A DNA stretch of 64,000 bases from positions 124,001-188,000 of the forward strand of contig NZ_JAVRHQ010000005.1 in NCBI RefSeq assembly GCF_031846485.1. Reading direction: 5' to 3'. The notes below the pieces were generated by a model. The model ran no database searches. It was not told where the DNA came from and saw only the letters and a list, made by a program, of their open reading frames with translations. Below, piece after piece: positions 16,885 through 25,149 of the stretch. This stretch comes from Autumnicola tepida (GTDB taxonomy: Bacteria; Bacteroidota; Bacteroidia; Flavobacteriales; Flavobacteriaceae). Numbering within the stretch: position 1 is the first letter of the stretch; each line of letters begins with the position of its first letter. A program made the position numbers and the translations under genes.

Positions 16885-18171
16885 ATGAGAAGAATTTCCA
16901 GTATTTTAAGTCTGTTCCTTATCACATGTGTGGGGACATCTGCCTTTGCGCAGTATGAGGAAGTGAGTGAAGAAAAGAAAGAGGAAATAGCCCAAAGAGA
17001 ACCGAATGTGGTGCAGACTGCTATAGGTGAGCTAACGCTTGTGCCTCCATATTCTTCAGAATCGGTAAATAATGAAAGTACTGCCATTGGCTGGTCCAAC
17101 GGGAATACACCAAAAGCGCCTGAAGGTTTTAAGGTCAACAAATTTGCGGGAGACCTTGAGCATCCGCGTATTACCTATGTGGCGCCTAATAATGATATTT
17201 TTGTGGCAGAGACCAACGATGCCAAAAAAAGTGCGAACCAGATTACTTTATTGAGGGACACTAACGGAGATGGGGAAGCAGATGAGCGGCATGTGTTTTT
17301 AGAAGATCTTAACCAGCCCTACGGGATGCTGATTTTGAACGATTACTTTTATGTTGCCAATGTAGACGGCCTCAAAAGATTTCCCTACAAAGAAGGCCAG
17401 AATTCCATAGACGCTGAAGGTGAGACAATTGTAAAACTTCCTGCTGGCGGTTATAATCATCACTGGACCCGGAACATAATTGCCAATGAAGATGGCAGTA
17501 AAATTTATATTTCTGTAGGTTCTTCCAGTAATGCCGGGGAGCATGGGATGGAGAAGGAAGAAAGGCGTGCCAATATCCTGGAAATAAATCCTGATGGTTC
17601 AGGAGAGAAAGTGTATGCAGCCGGGCTAAGGAATCCCGTGGGAATGGATTGGAATCCTGCAACCGGGGAGCTTTGGGCCGCGGTGAACGAACGGGATAAA
17701 TTAGGAAACCACCTTGTGCCAGATTATATAACAAGTGTAAAAGAAGGCGGCTGGTATGGCTGGCCATTTTCATACTACGGGCAGATACAGGATCCAAGGT
17801 GGAATGAAGATCCACACATGGATAAGGTACAAAAAGCAATAGTTCCCGATGTTCCGGTAACTTCACATAGCGCTTCCCTTGGGCTGCATTTTTACACAAA
17901 AGATCAGTTTCCTGAAAAATATAAAAACGGTGCCTTCGTAGGCCAACACGGTTCATGGAACCGCGCGACCCTGGCAGGTTATAAGGTATTATTTGTACCT
18001 TTCGAAAACGGACAGCCACAGGAACCCGAAGATTTCTTAACCGGTTTTATTGCTGAAGAGGATGCCAGCAGGGTTTATGGCCGCCCCGTTGCGGTAACTA
18101 CTTTACCCGATGGATCGTTGCTGGTGAATGATGATGACGGTAATACCATCTGGCGGGTTTCTGCGGAATAA
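16885..18171 (+). CDS. PQQ-dependent sugar dehydrogenase-like beta-propeller protein
   Basis: A 428-residue protein with a signal peptide (residues 1-22, ending AFAQ). It has the six-bladed propeller of soluble glucose/sorbosone dehydrogenases. Landmarks are GLRNPVGMDWNPATGELWAAVNERD near 247-271, the calcium/PQQ-site region GGWYGWPF near 288-295, and HSASLGLHFY near 334 with GQHGSWNR near 354. Such enzymes oxidise aldoses in the periplasm using PQQ. No PQQ synthesis genes are in the window. The TonB receptor gene follows after 11 bp, so the two form an operon. Confidence 0.82.
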   Translation: MRRISSILSLFLITCVGTSAFAQYEEVSEEKKEEIAQREPNVVQTAIGELTLVPPYSSESVNNESTAIGWSNGNTPKAPEGFKVNKFAGDLEHPRITYVAPNNDIFVAETNDAKKSANQITLLRDTNGDGEADERHVFLEDLNQPYGMLILNDYFYVANVDGLKRFPYKEGQNSIDAEGETIVKLPAGGYNHHWTRNIIANEDGSKIYISVGSSSNAGEHGMEKEERRANILEINPDGSGEKVYAAGLRNPVGMDWNPATGELWAAVNERDKLGNHLVPDYITSVKEGGWYGWPFSYYGQIQDPRWNEDPHMDKVQKAIVPDVPVTSHSASLGLHFYTKDQFPEKYKNGAFVGQHGSWNRATLAGYKVLFVPFENGQPQEPEDFLTGFIAEEDASRVYGRPVAVTTLPDGSLLVNDDDGNTIWRVSAE

Positions 18172-18182
18172 AAATCTAAATA

Positions 18183-20474
18183 TTGGAAAATAAATTATTA
18201 GCAGTATTCGTTTTTCTTTGCTGCGGAAAATTTTATAGTCAGAGTATTGACGGGAGAATTATAAATGCCACAACTTCGGAAGCGATTGCAGATGCAAGAA
18301 TTGAAAATCTGGCTTCCGGAGTTGTGGTATTTTCAGATGAAAACGGGAATTTCCAGATTCAGGCTGAAGGTTTCCCGGTAAACCTGGAAGTGAGCTATCT
18401 CGGGTTTCAGAATAAAGTAATCACCATTGCTTCAGCATCCGGAGAAATTATTATCCGGCTGCAACCGTACCGGGACGATCTTTCTGAGGTAGTTATAAGA
18501 AGTACCATAATTCCCAATGAACTTAGGGAAATACCTGCCTCTGTAGGACTGATTTCCCAAAATGACTTAGAGCGTACAGATGCCATAGCCTTGCTGGATA
18601 ATTTTAATTATGTGCCAGGATTGTACGTGAATCAGGGAGCGTTAAATACCAACAAGATCAATATTCGAGGAATTGGAGCCCGCTCCCAGTACAGCACCAA
18701 CCGCATCCAGGCCTATTTTGACGGGATTCCGTTAACTACTGCTGAAGGTGAGCTGACTTTAGATGATATAGACCAGGAATCCCTGGAGCGTATCGAAATA
18801 ATTAAAGGCCCAACTTCAAGTATTTATGGCGCAGGCCTGGGAGGTTCTATAAATTTATATTCTGCAAATCCTGACAGTGAAGGTACTTCCGGAAAAGTAA
18901 AATATCAGCTCGCCAGTTTTAATACTTCCAAAAAACTGGTTTCCGCCGCTCATAATTCAGAAAACACCAGCCTTTTTGCTAACTATTCCCACTTAAAAAG
19001 TGACGGGTTTCGTGAAAATGGAAGTTATGACAGGAAATCTGCATTAGTGAACGCGAAGGTTTTTACTTCTGAAAATAATAGGCTTTCATTTCTGGCCAAT
19101 TTCACCACCCTGAAAGCTTTTATTCCAAGCTCTTTAAATGAAGAAGATTTTAGGAATAATCCTGAAACTGCCGCTTTTACCTGGGCTGCTTCTCAAGGTT
19201 ATGAGTCTTACGATCGCGGATTATTAGGCGTGGCGTATAAGCATCAGTTTTCTGAAAATTTCAGCAATACCACCAGTATTTATATGAATTTCAGGAACGG
19301 TTATGAACCCCGGCCTTTTGATATTTTAAAGGAAGAACGGCTTTCCGCAGGAGCAAGGACAAAGTTTAGCCTTGATACGCACATGGGAGATATGGCTTCT
19401 CAATTGAGTTTTGGAGCTGAATATTATAACGAATGGTACGAGATTGGAACTTTTGAAAACCTTTATGAGGATTTTGAAAACATTGGCAGTGTTCGTGGCT
19501 CCCGGCTTAGCAATAATGAGCAGGAGCGGAATTATGCTAATTTCTTCGGACAAATTAATCTTGAAATTACTGAAAAATGGAATGCGGAAGCCGGCTTTAA
19601 TGTAAATACTACCAGCTACAGCTTAACCGATTTATATGCTGAAGATGAGGTGGACCAGTCGGGAGATTATCGCTTTAAAACAATAGTTTCGCCACGTATA
19701 GGGACCACCTATGAAATTGGCCGTGGAAAAAACATCTACGCCTCATTAAGCCATGGGTTTTCCACTCCTACCGTTGCTGAAACCCTAACGCCCGAAGGCC
19801 AGATAAATACTGACCTCGAACCAGAAACCGGCTTAAATTATGAAGTTGGCTTTAAAGGGAACTGGTTTCAAAACCGGTTGTATACCGAGCTGGCGCTGTA
19901 TTCCATTCAGATTGAAAATTTGCTTGTGGCGCAGCGGGTGGGGCAGGATCAGTATGTGGGCATAAATGCCGGAAAGACAGATCATAACGGTATTGAATTT
20001 TTGGCAAAGTATAATTTTAATATTGGTAGCGGGCTAACCGGGAAGCCTTATGTAAATGCAGCCTTTAATTTCTTCAATTTTGATGAATTTATAAATGAAG
20101 AGGAAGATTTCTCAGGAAATGAGCTGCCGGGAGTGCCAAAATCCACAGTTAATGTGGGCTTTGACCTTTCCACGGAATTTGGGCTTTCCTTTTACAGCAA
20201 TTTCAGGGCAGTAGGTGAAATGCCCCTAAATGATGAAAATTCAGCTTATACCAATAATTATGAATTATTCAATATTAAGGCTGCTTATGATTTTATCCTG
20301 GCTAAAAATATTGAAGTTAGCCTTAACGCCGGAATAAATAATTTGCTGGATGAAAATTATGCGGCAAGTATTGTGACCAATTCCGTAGGCTTTGGCGGCG
20401 CGGCACCAAGATATTACTATCCGGGGAATCCCCGTAACTATTTTGGCGGAGTAGGATTGAGGTACAATTTCTAA
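18183..20474 (+). CDS. TonB-dependent outer-membrane receptor
   Basis: A 763-residue receptor that starts at a TTG; no ATG lies in frame nearby and a signal peptide (to about residue 20, FYSQ) begins at this codon. Residues 22-95 form a CarboxypepD-regulatory-like domain, typical of Bacteroidota. The plug follows (IIPNELREIPASV to about 230) and then the 22-strand barrel, ending in an aromatic residue (GLRYNF). It lacks the SusC features and has no SusD partner, so it looks like a siderophore- or cofactor-type receptor. Its cotranscribed neighbour suggests a link to PQQ or sugar. Confidence 0.88.
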   Translation: MENKLLAVFVFLCCGKFYSQSIDGRIINATTSEAIADARIENLASGVVVFSDENGNFQIQAEGFPVNLEVSYLGFQNKVITIASASGEIIIRLQPYRDDLSEVVIRSTIIPNELREIPASVGLISQNDLERTDAIALLDNFNYVPGLYVNQGALNTNKINIRGIGARSQYSTNRIQAYFDGIPLTTAEGELTLDDIDQESLERIEIIKGPTSSIYGAGLGGSINLYSANPDSEGTSGKVKYQLASFNTSKKLVSAAHNSENTSLFANYSHLKSDGFRENGSYDRKSALVNAKVFTSENNRLSFLANFTTLKAFIPSSLNEEDFRNNPETAAFTWAASQGYESYDRGLLGVAYKHQFSENFSNTTSIYMNFRNGYEPRPFDILKEERLSAGARTKFSLDTHMGDMASQLSFGAEYYNEWYEIGTFENLYEDFENIGSVRGSRLSNNEQERNYANFFGQINLEITEKWNAEAGFNVNTTSYSLTDLYAEDEVDQSGDYRFKTIVSPRIGTTYEIGRGKNIYASLSHGFSTPTVAETLTPEGQINTDLEPETGLNYEVGFKGNWFQNRLYTELALYSIQIENLLVAQRVGQDQYVGINAGKTDHNGIEFLAKYNFNIGSGLTGKPYVNAAFNFFNFDEFINEEEDFSGNELPGVPKSTVNVGFDLSTEFGLSFYSNFRAVGEMPLNDENSAYTNNYELFNIKAAYDFILAKNIEVSLNAGINNLLDENYAASIVTNSVGFGGAAPRYYYPGNPRNYFGGVGLRYNF

Positions 20475-20488
20475 AAATAGAAGTGTCC

Positions 20489-20520
20489 AAACCTGTCAGG
20501 TTTCTCAAACCGGTCAGGTC
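20489..20520. repeat. Short palindromic repeats after the TonB receptor gene
   Basis: AAACCTGTCAGGTTT is a perfect palindrome with a 1-nt centre (20489-20503), followed by a diverged copy AAACCGGTCAGGTCT (about 20507-20521). Such ACCTGTCAGGT repeats are, from memory, dispersed in flavobacterial intergenic regions. Confidence 0.6.
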
Positions 20521-20540
20521 TAAACTCTGTATTTAAAGCT

Positions 20541-20561
20541 CTCCTCTTTTTTAAGGAGGAG
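20541..20561 (+). terminator. Hairpin between convergent TonB receptor and coaD genes
   Basis: CTCCTC / GAGGAG stem around a 9-nt T-rich loop, in the space between two convergent genes. The T run is inside the loop, so terminator function is only likely, and it may be another dispersed repeat. Confidence 0.4.
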
Positions 20562-20582
20562 TACCCGAGGTGGTTAAAAAAA

Positions 20583-21044
20583 TTAAGATCTCGATTTCCT
20601 TACCACATCCGGAACCATAAATTTGTAATTCCCGCCATGCCTTATCACATCGCGTACCACGGTAGAGGAAATGTGGCTTTTACCTGAAGAGGTTATAAAG
20701 AAAACTGTTTCTATTCCTGCCATTTTAAAGTTGGTTTGTCCTATGGCCTTTTCAAATTCCAGGTCATTGCCATTCCTGAGGCCGCGAAGCAAAAACTCCG
20801 CGCCCTGGTCTTTACAAAAATCAACAGTCAGGCCTTTATAAGTAGTTACCTTTACTTTTTCTTCATTTTTATAGGTTTCTTCCAGGAAGTAAAGGCGTTC
20901 TTCCAGGGAAAACATATATTTTTTGTCTGAATTGGTGCCAATGGCCAGGATGATTTCATCAAAAAGCGGCAGGCCTCTTTCAATAATATCTGTATGGCCT
21001 AAAGTAAGTGGATCAAAAGATCCCGGGAAAACGGCTTTTTTCAT
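20583..21044 (-). CDS. coaD: Phosphopantetheine adenylyltransferase
   Basis: Transfers AMP from ATP to 4'-phosphopantetheine, the penultimate step of coenzyme A synthesis. The start MKKAVFPG gives 153 residues. GSFDPLTLGH at 8-17 is the nucleotidyltransferase signature with the T/HxGH-type residues, and ISSTVVRD near 128-135 is the second ATP-binding motif. The start at 21044 is preferred because an earlier in-frame ATG (21068) falls within the promoter box at 21066-21073. Confidence 0.96.
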   Translation of the reverse strand: MKKAVFPGSFDPLTLGHTDIIERGLPLFDEIILAIGTNSDKKYMFSLEERLYFLEETYKNEEKVKVTTYKGLTVDFCKDQGAEFLLRGLRNGNDLEFEKAIGQTNFKMAGIETVFFITSSGKSHISSTVVRDVIRHGGNYKFMVPDVVRKSRS

Positions 21045-21065
21045 GGTGAAGTCCTTCATTTTATG

Positions 21066-21073
21066 CAAATATA
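21066..21073 (-). promoter_or_regulatory. Putative -7 box for coaD
   Basis: Minus strand TATATTTG, an exact TAnnTTTG match, 21 bp before the chosen ATG. It decides the coaD start. Confidence 0.55.
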
Positions 21074-21197
21074 GGCAATCCGGAAAATCTTTGGATAATG
21101 GTTATGGAACAGGTGAAAATTTCAATTTTTGAATAAAATTTGCTTCAATTGACTAAAAAGTATTTCTTTGCGCTCTTCATTTTAAATCAATCAAAAA

Positions 21198-21761
21198 ATG
21201 CGATCATTTATCATCATTTTCATTGCCCTTATTTCCTTTAATTTTTCCCATGCGCAGAGCCCTTCAAGCGTGGAAAAATCTTTAACCGGGATCCAAACAG
21301 GTCTACTTGGCGTTTGGGGTTATAATGAGCAGCGTCTCGGTACAGAATGGACGTTTAGAACTGAAGTAGGTCTGGATGCCGGGATCTTTTCCAGTTATTA
21401 TAGTGACAGGGGTGTGGATTTCCTCCTAGTACCTGTGATCACGGTTGAGCCACGCTGGTATTATAATATGAACAAACGGGCAGATAAGGCTAAAAAAACC
21501 TTTAATAACGCGGCCAATTTTTTGAGTTTGGAAACCACCTATCATCCAGATTGGTTTGTTCTTACCACTAACGGGGATGATATCAGGATTATCAATCAAA
21601 TTTCTTTTATTCCAAAATGGGGCATTAAAAGAAACCTGGGGAGACATTTTAATTACGAGGCAGGAGTTGGCCTGGGGTATCTTTGGTACCTTGAGGAAGT
21701 GTGGGGAGACCAGGGAGAAGCTTTATTTAATCTGCACTTAAGGATTGGTTATAACTTCTAA
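21198..21761 (+). CDS. Secreted protein, probably a small outer-membrane barrel
   Basis: A 187-residue protein with a signal peptide (residues 1-19, ending SHAQ) and alternating aromatic strands: WTFRTEVGLDAG, VEPRWYYNM, FSLHLRIGYNF-like C terminus ending in Phe. This is typical of small Bacteroidota outer-membrane beta-barrel proteins with about eight strands. I do not recognise a named family and give no function. The stop codon TAA overlaps the ddl stop on the other strand (CTAA, 21758-21761). Confidence 0.7.
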   Translation: MRSFIIIFIALISFNFSHAQSPSSVEKSLTGIQTGLLGVWGYNEQRLGTEWTFRTEVGLDAGIFSSYYSDRGVDFLLVPVITVEPRWYYNMNKRADKAKKTFNNAANFLSLETTYHPDWFVLTTNGDDIRIINQISFIPKWGIKRNLGRHFNYEAGVGLGYLWYLEEVWGDQGEALFNLHLRIGYNF

Positions 21762-22732
21762 TCCAAGGCCGCTTCAATCGCGCTTCCGTAAAGCTCTTTC
21801 AGGCTAATACCGGCTTTTTCGGCCTGTTGAGGTAAAATGCTTGCCTGGCTTAGACCGGGCGTGGTATTCATCTCAATAAAATGCGGCTCATTATTGTGAA
21901 AAATAAAATCAGACCGGGTAAGGCCTTTCATCTTCAGTTTCTTATAGATAAGCACGGCGATTTCCTGTACCTTTTTCGTTTGTTCTTCTGAAATTCGGGC
22001 AGGAGTAATTTCCTGGGATTTTCCGAGGTATTTTGCTTCATAATCGAAGAATTCGTTGTGGGAAACAATTTCGGTAGCAGGCAAAGCCATAACTTCTCCT
22101 TTGTAAGTCACCACGCCAACCGAAACTTCAGTGCCGTCAAGAAAAGATTCAATAATAGCTTCATCGTCTTCCTTAAAAGCGGTTTTTGTGGCAGGAATCA
22201 GCGCTTCCTTTGTTTTGACTTTGGTGATTCCAAAACTGCTTCCCGCACGATTTGCCTTCACAAAACAAGGCAAACCCACAGTCTCTATAATTTCATCCAC
22301 ATTAATATTATCCTCTTTATTGAGGAAATAATTCCTGGCAGCCTTGATTCCGTAGGGCTTTAAGACACTTATCAGGTCGCGTTTATTGAATGTTAGCGCC
22401 GCCTGGTAAGAACCGCAGGAAGTTTGGGGAATTCCAATCAATTCAAGATAAGCCTGCAACAGGCCATTTTCACCAGGCGTTCCATGAATGGTGTTAAAAA
22501 CACAGTCGAAAGTAATGAGCTGGTCATTGATTGTAACCGTAAAATTGCTTTTATTGATGGGGTACGGGGTATCATCATCGGCAACTACAAACCATTCACG
22601 CTGCAGGATATGCACGCGGTAAGGTTCGTAAAGTTCGCGGTCCAGGTGTTTGTAAACCATATTTCCGCTGTTGATGGAAATGCGGTATTCACTGGAATAC
22701 CCGCCCATGGCAATGGCAATTTTCTTCTTCAT
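21758..22732 (-). CDS. ddl: D-alanine--D-alanine ligase
   Basis: ATP-grasp ligase that makes D-Ala-D-Ala for peptidoglycan. The 324 residues match the family. The N-terminal GGYSSEYRIS (about 10-19) is the usual GGxSxE motif, NTIHGTPGENG near 81-91 corresponds to the conserved HGxxGEDG, the ATP-grasp lysine motif is CFVKANRAGSSFGI near 152-165, and FIEMNTTPGLSQASILPQ near 286-303 holds the metal ligands. It is divergent from the PASTA protein gene across a palindromic region, and tail-to-tail with the outer-membrane protein gene. Confidence 0.95.
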   Translation of the reverse strand: MKKKIAIAMGGYSSEYRISINSGNMVYKHLDRELYEPYRVHILQREWFVVADDDTPYPINKSNFTVTINDQLITFDCVFNTIHGTPGENGLLQAYLELIGIPQTSCGSYQAALTFNKRDLISVLKPYGIKAARNYFLNKEDNINVDEIIETVGLPCFVKANRAGSSFGITKVKTKEALIPATKTAFKEDDEAIIESFLDGTEVSVGVVTYKGEVMALPATEIVSHNEFFDYEAKYLGKSQEITPARISEEQTKKVQEIAVLIYKKLKMKGLTRSDFIFHNNEPHFIEMNTTPGLSQASILPQQAEKAGISLKELYGSAIEAALD

Positions 22733-22762
22733 TGGTCAATATATCGGGATTTAAATCGTTAT

Positions 22763-22794
22763 CAAAAATATCACTAAAAACGGGTGCATCCAAA
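22763..22794 (-). promoter_or_regulatory. Putative promoter of ddl
   Basis: Minus strand TTTG (22791-22794), 20 bp, TATTTTTG (22763-22770), a near-consensus Bacteroidota promoter. Its -33 element overlaps a 16-bp palindrome. Confidence 0.6.
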
Positions 22795-22807
22795 ACCCGC
22801 GGGTTTT
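22792..22807. promoter_or_regulatory. Perfect palindrome between divergent ddl and PASTA gene promoters
   Basis: AAAACCCGCGGGTTTT is fully self-complementary. It overlaps the ddl -33 element and lies 1 bp before the PASTA gene -7 box, so it could be an operator for both genes or just a hairpin in neither transcript. Confidence 0.4.
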
Positions 22808-22808
22808 A

Positions 22809-22816
22809 TATCTTTG
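22809..22816 (+). promoter_or_regulatory. Putative -7 box for the PASTA-rluD operon
   Basis: TATCTTTG, an exact TAnnTTTG match, 17 bp before the ATG at 22834. It supports that start over a longer open frame. Confidence 0.55.
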
Positions 22817-22833
22817 TTTTTTTAAACCGGTCT

Positions 22834-23436
22834 ATGGGATTGATACGATTTATTTTCAGCAAAACTTTTTTGATACAATTGGTTTTAGCGGCAATAGCCA
22901 TTGTGGTTATTGTATTTTTAGCCTTGCAATGGCTGGATTATTCCACCAACCAGGATCAGCGGATTGAAGTGCCCGATCTGGGACGTATGTCCCTGGACAA
23001 TGTAGACCAAAAGCTGGACGAGCTGGACCTGAGGTTTGAAATCCTGGATTCCGCCAATTTTAATCCTGAATATCCGCGGTATTCTGTAATTGAGCAGGTG
23101 CCGGCACCGGGAAAATTTGTAAAGGAAAACCGCAAAATATATTTAACGCTGAATCCTTCCGGATACAGAAAGGTAACAATCCCGAACGATCTGATTAGAA
23201 AAACCAGGAGACAGGTGGAACCAACCCTTCGTTCTTTAGGTTTTGAAATTGGGGAAATTACCTATAAGCCCGATATCGCTGAAGACGCGGTGCTGGAAAT
23301 GAGGCATAATGGGGAACTGGTGGAGCCCGGCGATGAATTGATGAAAACTTCGAAAATAGACCTTGTGCTTGGTGATGGTTCCGGCCGCTACAATCAGGAA
23401 GAAGAAGATACTGAAGCTGAAGAAATTGAATTTTAA
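22834..23436 (+). CDS. Membrane-anchored PASTA domain protein
   Basis: A 200-residue protein with one membrane segment (about 10-33) followed by two PASTA domains in the periplasm: VPDLGRMSLDNVDQKLDELDLRFEI onward (about 45-110) and VTIPNDLIRKTRRQVEPTL onward (about 115-182). The tail is very acidic. PASTA domains bind muropeptides or beta-lactams in kinases and penicillin-binding proteins; here there is no kinase or transpeptidase domain, which is the usual form in Bacteroidota. It is divergent from ddl and its stop overlaps the next start (TAATG), giving translational coupling. Confidence 0.85.
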   Translation: MGLIRFIFSKTFLIQLVLAAIAIVVIVFLALQWLDYSTNQDQRIEVPDLGRMSLDNVDQKLDELDLRFEILDSANFNPEYPRYSVIEQVPAPGKFVKENRKIYLTLNPSGYRKVTIPNDLIRKTRRQVEPTLRSLGFEIGEITYKPDIAEDAVLEMRHNGELVEPGDELMKTSKIDLVLGDGSGRYNQEEEDTEAEEIEF

Positions 23437-24485
23437 TGAGGGAAGAGGAAGAAATAAACGATGTAGAGGAACAGGATGATGAGCTTTACGAGCATCATAA
23501 ATTTGTAGCTGAAAAAGGGCAAAATCCGCTTCGGGTAGATAAATACCTGATGAACTATATCGAAAAAGCCACGCGTAATAAAATTCAGAAAGCGGCCAAA
23601 AGCGGGAATATTTATGTGAATGAAGTGGCCGTTAAATCGAATTACAAGGTCAAGGCCGGAGATGTGGTGCAGGTGATGTTCGAACACCCGCCTTACGAAT
23701 TTTTGCTAACCCCGGAGAACATTCCTTTAGACGTGGTTTACGAAGACGAAACCCTGCTGGTGGTTAATAAACCTGCCGGCATGGTGGTACACCCTGGCCA
23801 TGGCAATTACAGCGGCACGCTGATTAACGCGCTGGTTTATCATTTTGAAAATTTGCCAAATAACAGCAGTGATCGCCCGGGGCTTGTGCACAGGATAGAT
23901 AAAGACACCAGCGGACTCCTGGTTGTTGCCAAGACAGAAGAAGCCATGGCGCATTTATCCAAACAGTTTTTTGATAAGACAAGCGAACGCGAATACGTTG
24001 CCCTTGTTTGGGGAAATGTGGAAGAAGACGAAGGTACCGTAGAAGGCAATATTGGGCGGCATCCGAAAAACCGGCTTCAGAATACCGTTTATGAAGGTGA
24101 AGAAGCCGAAAAAGGCAAAGAAGCAGTAACACACTATAAAGTACTGGAACGGCTGGGTTATGTGACTTTAATTTCCTGTAAGCTGGAAACCGGAAGGACC
24201 CACCAGATTAGGGTGCACATGAAGCATATTGGGCATACGCTTTTTAATGATGAGCGTTACGGGGGCGACAGGATTTTGAAGGGCACCACTTTTACCAAGT
24301 ACAAACAATTTGTAGAAAATTGTTTTAAGGTGCTGCCACGGCAGGCATTACATGCGAAAACCCTTGGCTTTACCCATCCAAAAACAGGGGAGTGGATGAG
24401 TTTTAATACCGAAATCCCCCAGGATATGCAGGAGTGTATAGCAAAGTGGGAGAATTACGCGAAGAACCAGAAGGAGGTGCTGTGA
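23436..24485 (+). CDS. RluD-type 23S rRNA pseudouridine synthase
   Basis: A 349-residue RluA-family enzyme that isomerises uridines in 23S rRNA. An S4 RNA-binding domain is at about 31-90 (RVDKYLMNYIEKATRNKIQ). The catalytic motif HRIDKDTSG at 152-160 contains the nucleophile Asp155, and ETGRTHQIRVHM occurs near 250. The length is slightly above E. coli RluD (326 residues), with an acidic N-terminal extension of about 25 residues. It begins in the stop codon of the PASTA gene. Confidence 0.92.
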   Translation: MREEEEINDVEEQDDELYEHHKFVAEKGQNPLRVDKYLMNYIEKATRNKIQKAAKSGNIYVNEVAVKSNYKVKAGDVVQVMFEHPPYEFLLTPENIPLDVVYEDETLLVVNKPAGMVVHPGHGNYSGTLINALVYHFENLPNNSSDRPGLVHRIDKDTSGLLVVAKTEEAMAHLSKQFFDKTSEREYVALVWGNVEEDEGTVEGNIGRHPKNRLQNTVYEGEEAEKGKEAVTHYKVLERLGYVTLISCKLETGRTHQIRVHMKHIGHTLFNDERYGGDRILKGTTFTKYKQFVENCFKVLPRQALHAKTLGFTHPKTGEWMSFNTEIPQDMQECIAKWENYAKNQKEVL

Positions 24486-24548
24486 GAATTTCCTGATTTT
24501 ATGCTTCACATATTCGGGTTTTTGCTATTTTTAATAAAGTTTTGGCAT

Positions 24549-24794
24549 ATGGAAAATATCCTTCTAAGAGTTAAGAGTAGAAAAGCTTATAAAGAATTGA
24601 TGAACCTTCTTCAGGAAATAGGAGAGAATGAAATTGAGTTGGTATCAGGTACTGAGTTTGAAAAGCAAAAGTGTGAACTTGAAAAGGAGCTCGAGAATAT
24701 GAATGAAGGGAAGGCTGAATTTACAGATTTAGATGAGGTAGATTTGGAGCTGGAAAGAATCATTTCTCAATATGAAGATAAAGCTATCCGGTAA
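24549..24794 (+). CDS. Antitoxin-like protein of a type II toxin-antitoxin pair
   Basis: An 81-residue acidic, helical protein (MENILLRVKSRKAYKELMN...). I do not recognise a precise antitoxin family, but the N-terminal strand and the following helices, its size and the overlap of 23 bp with a RelE/ParE-like gene make an antitoxin likely. The start is the internal ATG at 24549; an earlier ATG at 24501 would add a hydrophobic 16-residue leader that is not expected in an antitoxin. Its partner is interrupted by a stop codon. Confidence 0.65.
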   Translation: MENILLRVKSRKAYKELMNLLQEIGENEIELVSGTEFEKQKCELEKELENMNEGKAEFTDLDEVDLELERIISQYEDKAIR

Positions 24795-25056
24795 TTTTCA
24801 GTTAAAGCTTGAAAAACAGATTCGCTACATCTCCAAAGATAAACCTGAAGCAGCTCGCAAGTTTAAAAATGACCTTTTGGCTGAAGTAAGAAAAATTTCA
24901 GAACAAGCATTTTCATACAGAAAGTCCATTTAGTTTGATCAGGAAGAAATTCGGGATTTAATATTTAAGGGTTATTGTGTCACATTTAGAATAAATGAGA
25001 TTCGGCATTGTATAGAGGTTTTTGGATTGAATAAATATACCCTCTTCCGATCGTAA
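24772..25056 (+). pseudogene. RelE/ParE-like toxin gene broken by an in-frame TAG
   Basis: Reading from the ATG at 24772 gives 94 codons plus a TAA at 25054. The product looks like a type II RelE/ParE toxin: KLEKQIRYISKDKPEAARKF at the N terminus, and IRDLIFKGYCVTFRINE followed by IEVFGL near the C terminus. Codon 54 (24931-24933) is TAG, between YRKSI and FDQEE, where related toxins commonly have an aromatic residue (SIYF-like). One substitution could explain it. The downstream part has not decayed further, so the loss appears recent, or the stop is sometimes read through. It overlaps the antitoxin by 23 bp. Confidence 0.75.
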
Positions 25057-25123
25057 TAAACCCATTCTATCCTTAAATAAAGAAGTAGTTAAAACTCCTG
25101 TTTTCATTTCCTCTTCTTAAACT

Positions 25124-25131
25124 TATCTTTG
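25124..25131 (+). promoter_or_regulatory. Putative -7 box for yaaA
   Basis: TATCTTTG, an exact TAnnTTTG match, 18 bp before the ATG at 25150. It supports the shorter start. Confidence 0.5.
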
Positions 25132-25149
25132 GGCAAAATCTTCAGAAAA

